From Mesorhizobium sp. SOD10 (GTDB taxonomy: Bacteria > Pseudomonadota > Alphaproteobacteria > Rhizobiales > Rhizobiaceae), in the NCBI GenBank assembly GCA_000824805.1, contig CCNA01000005.1, positions 85,858-149,857 on the forward strand: DNA of 64,000 nucleotides, given 5' to 3'. Of this stretch, positions 54,269-62,677 are shown piece by piece. The notes below the pieces were generated by a model that ran no database searches, had not been told where the DNA came from, and worked only from the letters and a program-made list of their open reading frames with translations. How positions within the stretch are numbered: the first letter of the stretch is position 1; each line of letters starts with the position of its first letter. A program made the position numbers and the translations under genes.

Positions 54269-54943
54269 ATGATCAAGGCGACACCCTTCGACTTTCCCTA
54301 TGACGGCAGGCTGGAGCCGCAGCACACGGCGCTGCTAATGATCGATCTGCAGGAGGATTTCCTGTCGCCGACCGGCTACTTCGCCAGGAAGGGCTATGAT
54401 CCGTCGCCGCTGCGGGCCATCCTGCCGACGGTCAACCGGCTGATTGGCGCGGCCCGCGCCGCAGGCCTCACCATCATCCACACAAGGCAAGGCTACCGCG
54501 CCGACATGGCCGACATGACGCCTTACGAAAAATGGCGCCGCAAGCGGGCCGGCCTCGACGGCACCGACGTCCTGCTGCGCTCCGGCCCGGGCTTCCAGAT
54601 CTCCGCAGATGTCGACGTGACGCCGCAGGACATTATCATGGACAAGACCTGCAACAGCGCCTTCACCTATACGGACCTGGAGCTCGTTTTGCGCGCGCGG
54701 GACATAACGCACCTCCTGTTCACCGGCTGCACGACGGATGTTTGCGTGCACACCACGTTGCGCGAGGCCTGCGACCGCAACTTCCAGTGCCTGACGATTT
54801 CGGACGCCTGCGCGAGCGGCGACCAAAGGGCTCACGAGGCCGCCCTGCATATGGTGACGGTCGAGGACGGCGTCTTTGGCGCGCTGGCGGAGTCGGCGGC
54901 CGTCATCACCGCGCTATCGCGACTCGCGGACGGGGCGGACTGA
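54269..54943 (+). CDS. Isochorismatase-like cysteine hydrolase
   Basis: The 224-residue protein has the Asp-Lys-Cys triad of the family: ALLMIDLQEDFL (Asp), IMDKTCNSAF (Lys) and FTGCTTDVCVHTTLREACD (Cys). Members cleave C-N bonds of amides or ureides (nicotinamidase, RutB, biuret hydrolase) or act on isochorismate. The exact substrate is unknown; the LTISDACASGDQRAHEA stretch could help place it. The ATG at 54269 has a weak AGGCGAC upstream. Its 3' end overlaps the convergent tiny gene by 38 bases. Confidence 0.88.
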   Translation: MIKATPFDFPYDGRLEPQHTALLMIDLQEDFLSPTGYFARKGYDPSPLRAILPTVNRLIGAARAAGLTIIHTRQGYRADMADMTPYEKWRRKRAGLDGTDVLLRSGPGFQISADVDVTPQDIIMDKTCNSAFTYTDLELVLRARDITHLLFTGCTTDVCVHTTLREACDRNFQCLTISDACASGDQRAHEAALHMVTVEDGVFGALAESAAVITALSRLADGAD

Positions 54944-55097
54944 CAACCTCGGGATCGCGCGGGTCGCCGAGTTCCGGCCAGCCGATATCCTTGCGAATGT
55001 GGAGCGGCAGCAGATAAAGCGTCCGCGCTGCCCGGTAGCGGGCACGGGTTGCTGCATATTCGGTCGCGATGCGCCCGATGGATGACAGGATCGACAT
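54906..55097 (-). CDS. Tiny DUF1127-like protein
   Basis: The 63-residue protein begins MSILSSIGRIATEYAATRAR and contains LPLHIRKDIGWPE, the DUF1127 ending shared with the ORF at 40700. AAGGGGAAAGC precedes the ATG. The family is small, basic and widespread in rhizobia, with links to RNA regulation and stress in some studied members. The end overlaps the convergent cysteine hydrolase gene by 38 bases. Confidence 0.75.
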   Translation of the reverse strand: MSILSSIGRIATEYAATRARYRAARTLYLLPLHIRKDIGWPELGDPRDPEVVSPPRPRVAIAR

Positions 55098-55183
55098 TTG
55101 CTTTCCCCTTGGTTGATGCCGGCGTCACAAGCCCGGCGCACTCACCAAGACGAAACAGGGATGGCTGTTGGAATGGTGAGGAG

Positions 55184-55277
55184 AAATTTTTTCTGAATGC
55201 ACGGGCCGCCCGATAGGTCCATGGCAGCTTCCGGTCGCGACATTTGATCGATTGCCGAAAATTCTTTTTGCATGCAC
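55184..55277 (+). promoter_or_regulatory. Direct repeats upstream of the monooxygenase/sigma operon
   Basis: AAATTTTTTCTGAATGCAC (55184-55202) and AAAATTCTTTTTGCATGCAC (55258-55277) are similar T-rich motifs ending in ATGCAC, 75 bases apart end to end, and upstream of the ATG at 55370. They could be regulator sites or promoters. The rest of 55098-55369 holds no gene that I can see. Confidence 0.4.
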
Positions 55278-55369
55278 CGTTCCGTTTTCGGTTCCGGCTT
55301 CGTCTTGAGGGTCGTAACGGGCGCGAGAGCCGCGACGGCCTCCGCCATCTGGACAAACGGAGCCAAGCC

Positions 55370-55693
55370 ATGTCGACCACAGTGACCTTGATCAACGTCT
55401 TCACCGCCAAGCCGGGCAAGCAGCAGGCACTCGCCGAGACGCTCGCCGAGGGAACGAGGAACTTCTTCAGCAAGCAGCCGGGCTCGCTGTCGTCGTCGGT
55501 GATCGTCGGCGGCGACGGCAGCAAGGTCGCCAACATCTCGCAATGGCGTTCGGCGGAGGATATCGCGGCCTTCCGCAGCGATCCCCGCTTCGCCGATTAC
55601 ATGAAGAGCGTCGTCGAGCTGGCCGCCGGCGAGAGCATGATGGGCCACACCACCTATTCCCATACGGGCGGCGTAGAGAGCCAGGGGGCGTGA
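55370..55693 (+). CDS. Antibiotic biosynthesis monooxygenase (ABM) domain protein
   Basis: The 107-residue protein has the ferredoxin-like ABM pattern: VTLINVFTAKPGKQQALAET at the start, SSVIVGGDGSKVANISQWRS in the middle and a late DPRFADYMKSVVEL. ABM proteins are small dimers that oxidise or otherwise handle quinones, haem or polyketides. A GGAG site precedes the ATG. Its stop overlaps the sigma-factor GTG (GTGA), so the two act together, as in other ECF operons that carry a small oxidoreductase gene. Confidence 0.85.
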   Translation: MSTTVTLINVFTAKPGKQQALAETLAEGTRNFFSKQPGSLSSSVIVGGDGSKVANISQWRSAEDIAAFRSDPRFADYMKSVVELAAGESMMGHTTYSHTGGVESQGA

Positions 55694-56604
55694 CCGGTTC
55701 GCAGGATCAGTCGATTGCGGCGACCGAAACCAGGCTTCGCGCCTTTGAGCGCGAGGCCGCCGGCCTGCGGGCCAAGCTGCACCGCTACGCGTCGCGGATG
55801 GTCGGATCGGTCATCGATGGCGAAGACATCGTCCAGGAGGCTTTGGCCAAAGGCTTCGTGGCGATCAGGAATGGCGACATGCCCGACAAGACCGAGCCCT
55901 GGCTGTTTCGCATCGCGCACAACGCGGCGCTGGATTTCCTGCGCAAGCGGACCCGCCTGCAGGGGCGCGAAAGCGAGGTCGAGCTCGACATGATCGCCGA
56001 CCAGAATTCGGCGGTGGATGCGCGCATCGCCGCCGAGGCGAGTCTGGCCGAGCTGATGCAATTGCCGCCGGCGCAACGGTGCGCGGTCGTGCTGAAGGAC
56101 GTGCTCGGAAACAGCCTGGAGGAGATCGGCCAAATCCTCGAAACCTCCGACACGGCGATCAAGGGCGCGCTGCAACGGGGTCGCGAGAACCTGCGCAAGC
56201 TGGCGGCCGCACCGCGCATGGCGCCGCCCCGCCCGGCGCTCGACCGGCAGGATATGCGCCGCCTCGGCGACTATGTGGCCGCCTTCAACGCCAGGGACTT
56301 CGATGCCTTGCGCGCCCTGCTGGCCGAGGACGTCAAGCTGGAGCTGGTCAACCGCTTGCGCGCCGACGGCAAGGAATATGTCGGCAGTTATTTCGGCCGT
56401 TATGCCGACGAAACGCATTGGCATTTCACGACCGGACTTGTCGAAGGCCGGCCCGCCGTCCTGGTCACCAGTCCCGAACGTCCGGACGGACCGCCGCGCT
56501 ACTTCATCCTCATCGATTGGGAGAACGGCCGGATCGCCGGCATCCGCGACTTCCTGTTCGCGGATTACGTGATGGACGGTCTGGATTACTCGTCTCAGCC
56601 GTAG
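55690..56604 (+). CDS. ECF-like sigma factor with C-terminal SnoaL domain
   Basis: The 304-residue protein has sigma region 2 (LRAKLHRYASRMVGSVIDGEDIVQEALAKG and TEPWLFRIAHNAALDFLRKR), region 4 (LPPAQRCAVVLKDVLGNSLEEIGQILETSD, with TAIKGALQRGRENL), and a C-terminal SnoaL-like domain from about residue 190 (DYVAAFNARDFDALRALLAE, then WHFTTGLVEGRPAVLV). Sigma factors with this fusion often lack a separate anti-sigma factor and are controlled by their own C-terminal domain. No anti-sigma gene is nearby. The GTG start overlaps the ABM stop. Confidence 0.88.
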   Translation: MTGSQDQSIAATETRLRAFEREAAGLRAKLHRYASRMVGSVIDGEDIVQEALAKGFVAIRNGDMPDKTEPWLFRIAHNAALDFLRKRTRLQGRESEVELDMIADQNSAVDARIAAEASLAELMQLPPAQRCAVVLKDVLGNSLEEIGQILETSDTAIKGALQRGRENLRKLAAAPRMAPPRPALDRQDMRRLGDYVAAFNARDFDALRALLAEDVKLELVNRLRADGKEYVGSYFGRYADETHWHFTTGLVEGRPAVLVTSPERPDGPPRYFILIDWENGRIAGIRDFLFADYVMDGLDYSSQP

Positions 56605-56616
56605 GGCTAACCGGTG

Positions 56617-57555
56617 TCAGCGAAGGTGGATATCGGAGAAGGGCCGGGACGAAAGCATTCCCGGTCGCAGAATCTCGGCCTCGCGGCGCGCTTGCGAATT
56701 CGCGACCAGCGCGATCGTCTCGCGCCCGATACGGGCGATCTCGCCCGGGCGGTCGATGCCTCCGATCATGAACTCCTCGATGCCGAGCGCTGCATAAGGC
56801 AAAAGCGTCAGAGCGAGCCGCGCCGGCGACCCGGCGATCTCGACAGCCTTGTGATCCGGGGCGCCGGTCCAGCCGTCCGGATGGATGCGTACCGGCAGCG
56901 CGAAGCGCAGCCTGCCGGCGCGGCCGTGCTCCGCGGCGGCGCGGCGCGCTCGCTCCATCAGTTGCTTCACCTCGCCGGGTGAGCCGGCGGCCAGCTCGAA
57001 GACATCGGCGTGCCGGCCGGCGACCTTCAGCGCGGTGCCCGACTGGCCGCCGAGCCGAATGGCCAGATCGGCGCCATGCGGGCCCTTGCGCGGCACGAAG
57101 CCGCCCCGGACGCTGTAGAAGGCGCCTTCATGGTCGAAGGGCGTGTCGTTCGACCACAAGCGCTTCAACAGCACCAGATATTCGTCGATGCGCTGCCAGA
57201 CCACGCCGTGGGCGACCGGCCGCGCCTCGCCATCGCTGTCTTCCAGCGGTTCGCTCAGCATGCGAAGCGAGAGGCGGCCGCCGCCCCGACGGTCGAGCGC
57301 CGCGAGCTGCCTTGCCGCTTCGATCGGCTCTATCACGCCGGCCCAATGCGTCAGCACCACCTCGAGCGAGCCCGTGCGGTCGAGCGTCTGCGCGGCGATG
57401 TCCATATTGGTGAGCAGGCCGGCCGGATCGTCCACCACCAGCTTGCGGAAACCGGCGTCCTCGATCAGCGACAATTTGGTCGCGGTTTCGGCGAAATCAT
57501 AGAAGAAGCTGCCATTGGCAGGCTTGCCTGGAACATGCGTGAACTCGATCGGCAT
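56617..57555 (-). CDS. LLM-class (luciferase-like) flavin-dependent oxidoreductase
   Basis: The 312-residue protein has the bacterial luciferase-like TIM-barrel pattern: TKLSLIEDAGFRKLVVDDPA, VLTHWAGVIEPIEAARQLAA, RLSLRMLSEPLEDSDGEARP, RIDEYLVLLKRLWSNDTPFD, GADLAIRLGGQSGTALKVAG and ALGIEEFMIGGIDRPGEI. Such enzymes use FMNH2 and O2 (for example SsuD, which desulfonates alkanesulfonates). The substrate is unknown. GGAGGAG lies six bases before the ATG at 57555. It converges on the sigma-factor gene. Confidence 0.88.
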   Translation of the reverse strand: MPIEFTHVPGKPANGSFFYDFAETATKLSLIEDAGFRKLVVDDPAGLLTNMDIAAQTLDRTGSLEVVLTHWAGVIEPIEAARQLAALDRRGGGRLSLRMLSEPLEDSDGEARPVAHGVVWQRIDEYLVLLKRLWSNDTPFDHEGAFYSVRGGFVPRKGPHGADLAIRLGGQSGTALKVAGRHADVFELAAGSPGEVKQLMERARRAAAEHGRAGRLRFALPVRIHPDGWTGAPDHKAVEIAGSPARLALTLLPYAALGIEEFMIGGIDRPGEIARIGRETIALVANSQARREAEILRPGMLSSRPFSDIHLR

Positions 57556-57706
57556 TGCCATCTCCTCCATCACGTTGGGCGCCCCGCTCCGAGCCCGAAT
57601 AGATTCATCTCGCCGGCGCGCGACAGCGCGCCGACCCGTGGCCGGTCTTCAGCTCCAATTACTCAACTCGAATTTTTGGACGGCGGGACCCCTGGCCCCC
57701 GATCCG

Positions 57707-57856
57707 TCAGGGGATGATCCCGAAAACGACGGCAGCCGTGAATACGAAGGCAAGCGCAAAGACGAGGTAGGCGAACGTGCCGCCATAGGCGGGCCTCCAG
57801 CTCTGGTCGGCGGCAAGCCTCTGACCTTTGCGTTGGGCGTTCTGAATGTAGGACAT
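57707..57856 (-). CDS. 49-residue membrane protein
   Basis: The short ORF starts MSYIQNAQRKGQRLAADQSW, has a single hydrophobic helix (FAYLVFALAFVFTAAVVFG) and ends with IIP. A GGAGG site lies seven bases before the ATG. This looks like a real single-pass protein and is too short for a 60-residue cut-off. It resembles small hypothetical membrane proteins of rhizobia. It may be co-transcribed with the flavoenzyme gene downstream. Function unknown. Confidence 0.65.
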   Translation of the reverse strand: MSYIQNAQRKGQRLAADQSWRPAYGGTFAYLVFALAFVFTAAVVFGIIP

Positions 57857-58153
57857 GGTCGATCCTCCGTCGCGGCCATTAATCTATAAAGATAGTAGAC
57901 TTTGTCGAGTGCTATTTTTCGGTGATTTGTAGAACGGCATTTTCGGAGTTGCGCGAATCGTGGTTTTTCATGCTCGCGATCTGCCGGGCGTCATCGAATC
58001 CGAATACATGTGATCTGGAGAAAAGCCGGCGAAATCGTTCATTTTGGCCGTTCACCGACATGAGATCCAATCGCTCGAACGGTCTTGGCCACCTCGCGCA
58101 TGCCGGATAGCATCGCTTGAACCGATATCGGCGGTGCTGGAGGAGAGAAAAGA
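57857..58153. other. Intergenic region without clear gene
   Basis: This stretch lies between the divergent 49-residue ORF and the SDR gene. It is less GC-rich than its surroundings in its first half (AATCTATAAAGATAGTAGAC). A 62-codon ORF at 57922 has no supporting ribosome-binding site or familiar sequence. GGAGGAGAG just before 58154 is the ribosome-binding site of the SDR gene. Confidence 0.5.
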
Positions 58154-58921
58154 ATGAGTGGAAGGCTGGCGGGCAAGGTCGCCATCATTTCGGGCGGCGC
58201 GACGGGCATGGGCGGGGCGGCTTCGGAATTGTTTGCCGCCGAAGGCGCCAAGGTGGCGATCATCGACCGCAATGGCGAAGCGGCCGGCAAGACCGCCGAG
58301 GCGATCCGGGCGCGGGGCCATATAGCGGAGCATTTCGTGGCCGATGTCTCGGACGAGGCGCAGGTCGAGGCGGCGGTGAAGGCGGCCACCGCAAAGCTCG
58401 GCCCGGTCACGGTGCTGTTCAACCATGCCGGCACGATCGTCATCAAGCCGTTCCTGGAGACGACCTTGCAGGAGTGGGACTGGCTGCATGCCGTCAACGT
58501 CCGCTCGATGTTTTTGATGACGCGCGCGGTGCTGCCCGGCATGATTGCCGCCGGCGGGGGCTCGATCGTCTGCACCTCCTCGATCTCGGCCGTGGCGGCG
58601 ACGCCGAACGAAGTGCTCTACGACACGACCAAGGGCGCCTGCCACATGTTCGCGCGCGCCATTGCGGTGGAGTTCCGCGACCGCAATATCCGCTGCAATG
58701 CCGTCTGCCCCGGCTTCATCCGCACGCCGCACGGACTGCGCGAGGTGGCCGATCTCGGCAAGCTCGGCGTGGACGTCTCGGACGCGGCCATGGCCGCGCA
58801 GCAGGGCCGCATCGGCGAGCCGGAGGAAGTGGCGAAGGCCGCGCTGTTCCTGGCCAGCGACGAATCGAGCTTCGTCAACGGCGCACACCTGTTCGTGGAC
58901 AACGCGTTCACGGCGATTTGA
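58154..58921 (+). CDS. SDR-family oxidoreductase
   Basis: The 255-residue protein has the classical SDR motifs: [20 protein letters not shown] (cofactor loop), VLFNHAGTI in place of [24 protein letters not shown] with active-site Ser, then [13 protein letters not shown] with the Tyr-x3-Lys pattern (Y of LYD, K of TKG), and [10 protein letters not shown]. It reduces or oxidises an unknown alcohol or ketone with NAD(P). GGAGGAG precedes the ATG. A long hairpin repeat starts five bases after the stop. Confidence 0.88.
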   Translation: MSGRLAGKVAIISGGATGMGGAASELFAAEGAKVAIIDRNGEAAGKTAEAIRARGHIAEHFVADVSDEAQVEAAVKAATAKLGPVTVLFNHAGTIVIKPFLETTLQEWDWLHAVNVRSMFLMTRAVLPGMIAAGGGSIVCTSSISAVAATPNEVLYDTTKGACHMFARAIAVEFRDRNIRCNAVCPGFIRTPHGLREVADLGKLGVDVSDAAMAAQQGRIGEPEEVAKAALFLASDESSFVNGAHLFVDNAFTAI

Positions 58922-58925
58922 GTTC

Positions 58926-59124
58926 TCTTCCTCGCCCCACGAAAGTGGGGAGAGAGGTGGCTCGGCGAAGCCGAGACGGAGAGGGGACGCCCTGCGTGAA
59001 GCCGGAACCGGCTGAGGATCCGGCGCAAACGCGGCGCCGAAAGAGCAACCATTCGACCGTCGGCACAGCCCCCTCTCCGGCCGCTTCGCGGCCACCTCTC
59101 CCCCGCCTTGCGGGGGCGAGGAAA
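58926..59124. repeat. Long nested palindrome, family C
   Basis: The left part (CTCTTCCTCGCCCCACGAAA onward, with hairpins CCCCAC/GTGGGG and CTCGGCGAAGCCGAG) is mirrored by the right part (CCCCCTCTCCGGCCGCTTCG onward, ending GGGGCGAGGAAA). The middle ~70 bases carry no ORF. It lies between the convergent SDR and nucleoside permease genes and could terminate both. Confidence 0.75.
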
Positions 59125-59131
59125 TCCGCGC

Positions 59132-60076
59132 CTACCGCTCTTCCCTTCTAAACGGCTTCAGCAGCGCCGAGGGCGCGACCGCGTTGCGCGACATGATGGC
59201 CATGGCGACGATGGTGAAGATGAAGGGCAGCATCAGGAACGCTTCGTAGGGGATGTGGCCGAGGCCGCTCGCCTGCATCCTGAGCTGCAGCGCGTCGACG
59301 AAGGCGAAGAGCAGCGCGGCGCCCGCCGAACGCCAGGGGTCCCAGCGGCCGAACACGACCAGGGCGATCGCCACCCAGCCGCGCCCGGAGACGACGCCGA
59401 AGGTGAAGGCGTTGAACTGCGCCATGGTGAGGAAGGCGCCGGCGAGCCCCATCAGCGCACCGCCGAGGATCACCGCCTGGAAGCGCGTGGCGATGACGCT
59501 GACGCCGGCGGAATCGGCCGCGCGGGGGTTCTCGCCGACCATGCGCACCGAGAGCCCCCATGGCGTCCGGTAGAGCACGAAGGCGGCGAGCGGGACGGCG
59601 ATGATGGCCAGATAGACCAGCGTGAACTGGTTGAACACGGCCGGCCCCAGGATCGGAATGTCGGCGAGCAGCGGGATCGGCACGGGCTTGAAGCCGCCGA
59701 TGCTCGGCGGCACCGATTGCTGGCCGAAGATCAGCCGGTAGAGGAAATAAGCGAGACCCGAGCAGAACAAGGTCACGCCGATGCCGCAGACATGCTGGCT
59801 GAGGCCCAGCGCCACGGTGAACAGCGCATGCAGCGCGCCCATGAGGGCTCCGACCAGCACCGCCACCAGCACGCCCAGCCATAGGCTGCCGCTCAAGCTC
59901 GCTGCGGTGAACCCGGCCATCGCCGACAACAGCATGATGCCTTCGATGCCGAGATTCAGCACGCCGGCCCGCTCGGAAAACATTTCCCCCAGCGTGGCGA
60001 AGGCGAGCGGTGTGGCAATGCGGATGATGGCGGCGAGGAAGCCGACCTGAAAGATCTGTTCGAACACCGCGCTCAT
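59132..60076 (-). CDS. Nucleoside-type ABC permease, second (YufQ/NupQ-like)
   Basis: The 314-residue protein has about eight to nine hydrophobic segments and the BPD_transp_2 features of nucleoside importers: LGEMFSERAGVLNLGIEGIM (conserved ERxGxLNLGIEG), LTMAQFNAFTFGVVSGRGWV and ALVVFGRWDPWRSAGAALLF. It pairs with the permease encoded just upstream to form the inner-membrane channel. The start at 60076 overlaps the partner stop (ATGA). It is the last gene of the operon. Confidence 0.92.
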   Translation of the reverse strand: MSAVFEQIFQVGFLAAIIRIATPLAFATLGEMFSERAGVLNLGIEGIMLLSAMAGFTAASLSGSLWLGVLVAVLVGALMGALHALFTVALGLSQHVCGIGVTLFCSGLAYFLYRLIFGQQSVPPSIGGFKPVPIPLLADIPILGPAVFNQFTLVYLAIIAVPLAAFVLYRTPWGLSVRMVGENPRAADSAGVSVIATRFQAVILGGALMGLAGAFLTMAQFNAFTFGVVSGRGWVAIALVVFGRWDPWRSAGAALLFAFVDALQLRMQASGLGHIPYEAFLMLPFIFTIVAMAIMSRNAVAPSALLKPFRREER

Positions 60077-61128
60077 GCAGAGGCTCGCACGCGGCGGATG
60101 CGGTAGGCTGTGAAGAGCAGCGCCACCAGCATGGCAAGCAGCGCCGTGCCCTGGATGACGTCGCTCAGGAAAGCGGGCACGCCGGTGGCGCGCGACATCG
60201 CTTCGGCACCGGTCATGACGGCGGCCAGGAAGATCGCCGCCGGCACCACACCGAGCGGGTTGAGCCTGGCAAGCATCGCGACGACGATGCCGGAATAGCC
60301 GTAGCCCGGCGAGATGTCGCTCATCACCTGGAAGTGTACGCCGCCGACCTCGCCGACGCCGGCCAAGCCCGCCAGCGCGCCGGAGAGCAGCGCGGTGGAG
60401 ATGAGCACGCGCTGCACATTGATGCCACCATAGCGGGCGGCTTCCGGATTCTCGCCGGTGACGCGGATGCGGAAGCCGAGCGTGGTGCGCGCGATCAGGA
60501 ACCAGCAGAGCGGCGCCGCGATCAGCGCCACGACGACGCCGAGATGCAGCCTTGTGCCTTCGATCAGCACCGGGAAATTGGCTGAATCCTCGATCGGCGG
60601 CGAGATCGGGTAGCCGGAGAAGGTGTCCTTCCACGGCCCTTCGATCAGCGCCATCAGCGCGTAATAGATGACCGAGTTGAGCAGCAGCGAGCTGACCACA
60701 TCGTCGACCTTGAACTTGACGCGCAATGTCGCCGGAACCAGCGCGACGAGCGCTCCTGCAGCCGCGCCCACCAGCGCCATCAACAGCATCGCGAGGTAGC
60801 CCGGCATCGGGATCGCGCCGACGAAGCAGCTCGCCACGGCGCCGGCGAGCAGCTGGCCCTCGGCGCCGATGTTCCAGAACTTGGCGCGGAAGGCGATCGC
60901 CACCGCCAGGCCGGTGAAGATCATCGGGGCGGCGCGCACCAGCGTCTCGGTGATGGCGTAGCTGTCGCCGAGCGAGGCGGATAGCATGACGCCATAGGCT
61001 TCGACGACGCCGGCGCCGGCTACGGCGATCAGTCCACTGCAGAGCACCAGCGTCACGGCGATTGCGATGAGCGGGAGGGCCAGGTTGAACCAGGCGGGCG
61101 TCGAGGTGCGGGCTTCGAGGCGAAACAT
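60073..61128 (-). CDS. Nucleoside-type ABC permease, first (YufP/NupP-like)
   Basis: The 351-residue protein has many hydrophobic segments and the matching permease motifs: AFRAKFWNIGAEGQLLAGAV (conserved NIGAEGQ), VKFKVDDVVSSLLLNSVIYY and SPGYGYSGIVVAMLARLNPL. It pairs with the downstream permease. Its start overlaps the ATPase stop (TGATG), so all three genes are translated together. Confidence 0.92.
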   Translation of the reverse strand: MFRLEARTSTPAWFNLALPLIAIAVTLVLCSGLIAVAGAGVVEAYGVMLSASLGDSYAITETLVRAAPMIFTGLAVAIAFRAKFWNIGAEGQLLAGAVASCFVGAIPMPGYLAMLLMALVGAAAGALVALVPATLRVKFKVDDVVSSLLLNSVIYYALMALIEGPWKDTFSGYPISPPIEDSANFPVLIEGTRLHLGVVVALIAAPLCWFLIARTTLGFRIRVTGENPEAARYGGINVQRVLISTALLSGALAGLAGVGEVGGVHFQVMSDISPGYGYSGIVVAMLARLNPLGVVPAAIFLAAVMTGAEAMSRATGVPAFLSDVIQGTALLAMLVALLFTAYRIRRVRASA

Positions 61129-62648
61129 CAGGCCGCCTCCCCGGTGTGCCCGGCGCCGGTCATCATCAGGCCGAGCCTAGCGACAGTGGCGTCCGCGCTG
61201 GGAAGCGTGCCGGCGATGCGGCCCTCATACATCACCGCAATGCGATCCGAGAGCATCAGCAATTCCTCGAGGTCCTCGCCTATGACGATGATGCCGCAGC
61301 CCTTGGCGCGCATGGCCAGGAATTTTTCGTGGATGAAGCGGGCGGCGCCGATGTCGAGGCCGCGTGTCGGCTGCGAGACGATCAGCACCTTGGGATCGAA
61401 GGCGAGCTCTCGCGCCAGCAGCGCCTTCTGCAGATTGCCGCCGGAGAGCGCGCCGGCACGCACCATCGGGCCGGGGCAGCGAATGTCATAGGCTTCGATC
61501 TGCGCTTCGGCGAAAGCGCGGATCGCTGCCGGGTTGAGCAAGCCCTTGCGGCTGAAGGCCTCGGTGCCGATGCGCGGCAGCACCATGGAATCGACCAAAG
61601 GCAGGTTGGTGACCAGGCCGGTCGTCATCCGGTCCTCCGGAATGCGGCCGAGGCCCAGCGCCTGCAGCTCGCGCGGCGAGAATTGCGCAACCTTCTTGCC
61701 GGCTATGGTCATCGTGCCGGACCTCGGTGGCAGCATGCCGGAAATTACATCGGCCAGCGCCCGTTGGCCGTTGCCGGAGACGCCGGCGATGCCGAGGATC
61801 TCGCCCGCGCGGACGAAAAGCGAGACGTCGCGCAACGGCGTGCCGGCATGACCGGAAGTGGAGATGCCGTCGAGCGTCAGCACGGAAGCGCCGGGCGTCG
61901 AAGCTTCCTTGACCGGCGGCACGATCTCGTGGCCGCACATCAGCGTGGCCATCTCGGCCGAGGTGGTGCCTGCCGGATGATCGACGCGGCCGGCGACCTT
62001 GCCGTGGCGCAAGACGACACAGCGGTGGGTGAGGGCCCTGACTTCGTTCAGCTTGTGCGAGATGAAGATGATGCCGAGCCCCTGGGCGGCCATCGAGCGC
62101 AGGGCGGCGAACAGACCGTCGACTTCCGAGGGCGCCAGCACCGCCGTCGGCTCGTCGAGGATCAAAAGCTTCGCGCCGCGAAACAGCGCCTTGATGATCT
62201 CCAGCCGCTGCTGTTCGCCGACCGACAGGGCCGACACCGGCAGGTTCGGATCGAGGCTCAACCCGTACTGCCGGCTGATTTCGGTGAGCCGGGCAAGCCC
62301 GCGCGCACGGTCGATGCGGCCGGATTTGCCGGCAATGCCGATCAAAAGGTTCTCCAGCACCGTGAGGCGCGGGGCGAGATGAAAATGCTGGTGCACCATG
62401 CCGATGCCGGCGGCGAGCGCGTCGGCCGAATTGTGGATGGCGACCGGCCTGCCCTCGACCAGGATCTCGCCGGCATCCGGCGCATAGGCGCCGAACAGCA
62501 CGTTCATCAGCGTCGTCTTGCCGGCGCCGTTCTCGCCCAAAAGGCCGAGGATTTCGCCGGGCGCGACGCTGAGATCGACACCCTCGTTCGCCTTGACGGC
62601 GCCGAAGCTCTTGGTGATGCCGCGCATTTCGATAAGTGAGGCGGACAA
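61128..62648 (-). CDS. Nucleoside-type ABC ATPase, two NBDs (YufO/NupO-like)
   Basis: The 506-residue protein has two ATP-binding halves: Walker A GENGAGKTT, signature LSVGEQQRLEIIKAL and Walker B LILDEPTAVLAP in the first; a reduced Walker A (GVSGNGQRALADV) and LSGGNLQKALLAREL with VLIVSQPTRGLDIG in the second, where the usual Asp-Glu is Ser-Gln. This asymmetry is normal for the family. It powers uptake of nucleosides or purines together with the BMP binding protein, whose gene lies upstream beyond a repeat. Confidence 0.93.
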   Translation of the reverse strand: MSASLIEMRGITKSFGAVKANEGVDLSVAPGEILGLLGENGAGKTTLMNVLFGAYAPDAGEILVEGRPVAIHNSADALAAGIGMVHQHFHLAPRLTVLENLLIGIAGKSGRIDRARGLARLTEISRQYGLSLDPNLPVSALSVGEQQRLEIIKALFRGAKLLILDEPTAVLAPSEVDGLFAALRSMAAQGLGIIFISHKLNEVRALTHRCVVLRHGKVAGRVDHPAGTTSAEMATLMCGHEIVPPVKEASTPGASVLTLDGISTSGHAGTPLRDVSLFVRAGEILGIAGVSGNGQRALADVISGMLPPRSGTMTIAGKKVAQFSPRELQALGLGRIPEDRMTTGLVTNLPLVDSMVLPRIGTEAFSRKGLLNPAAIRAFAEAQIEAYDIRCPGPMVRAGALSGGNLQKALLARELAFDPKVLIVSQPTRGLDIGAARFIHEKFLAMRAKGCGIIVIGEDLEELLMLSDRIAVMYEGRIAGTLPSADATVARLGLMMTGAGHTGEAA

Positions 62649-62677
62649 GGGTGAATCCCAGTGAGAATGGCGCGATT

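Noticed and set aside
57922..58110. A 62-codon plus-strand ORF before the SDR gene.
   Set aside because: No ribosome-binding site, unusual composition and no recognisable sequence.
59132..60634. A 500-codon version of the second nucleoside permease.
   Set aside because: Its first part is read in the wrong frame of the upstream permease gene; the ATG at 60076 overlaps that gene's stop as expected.
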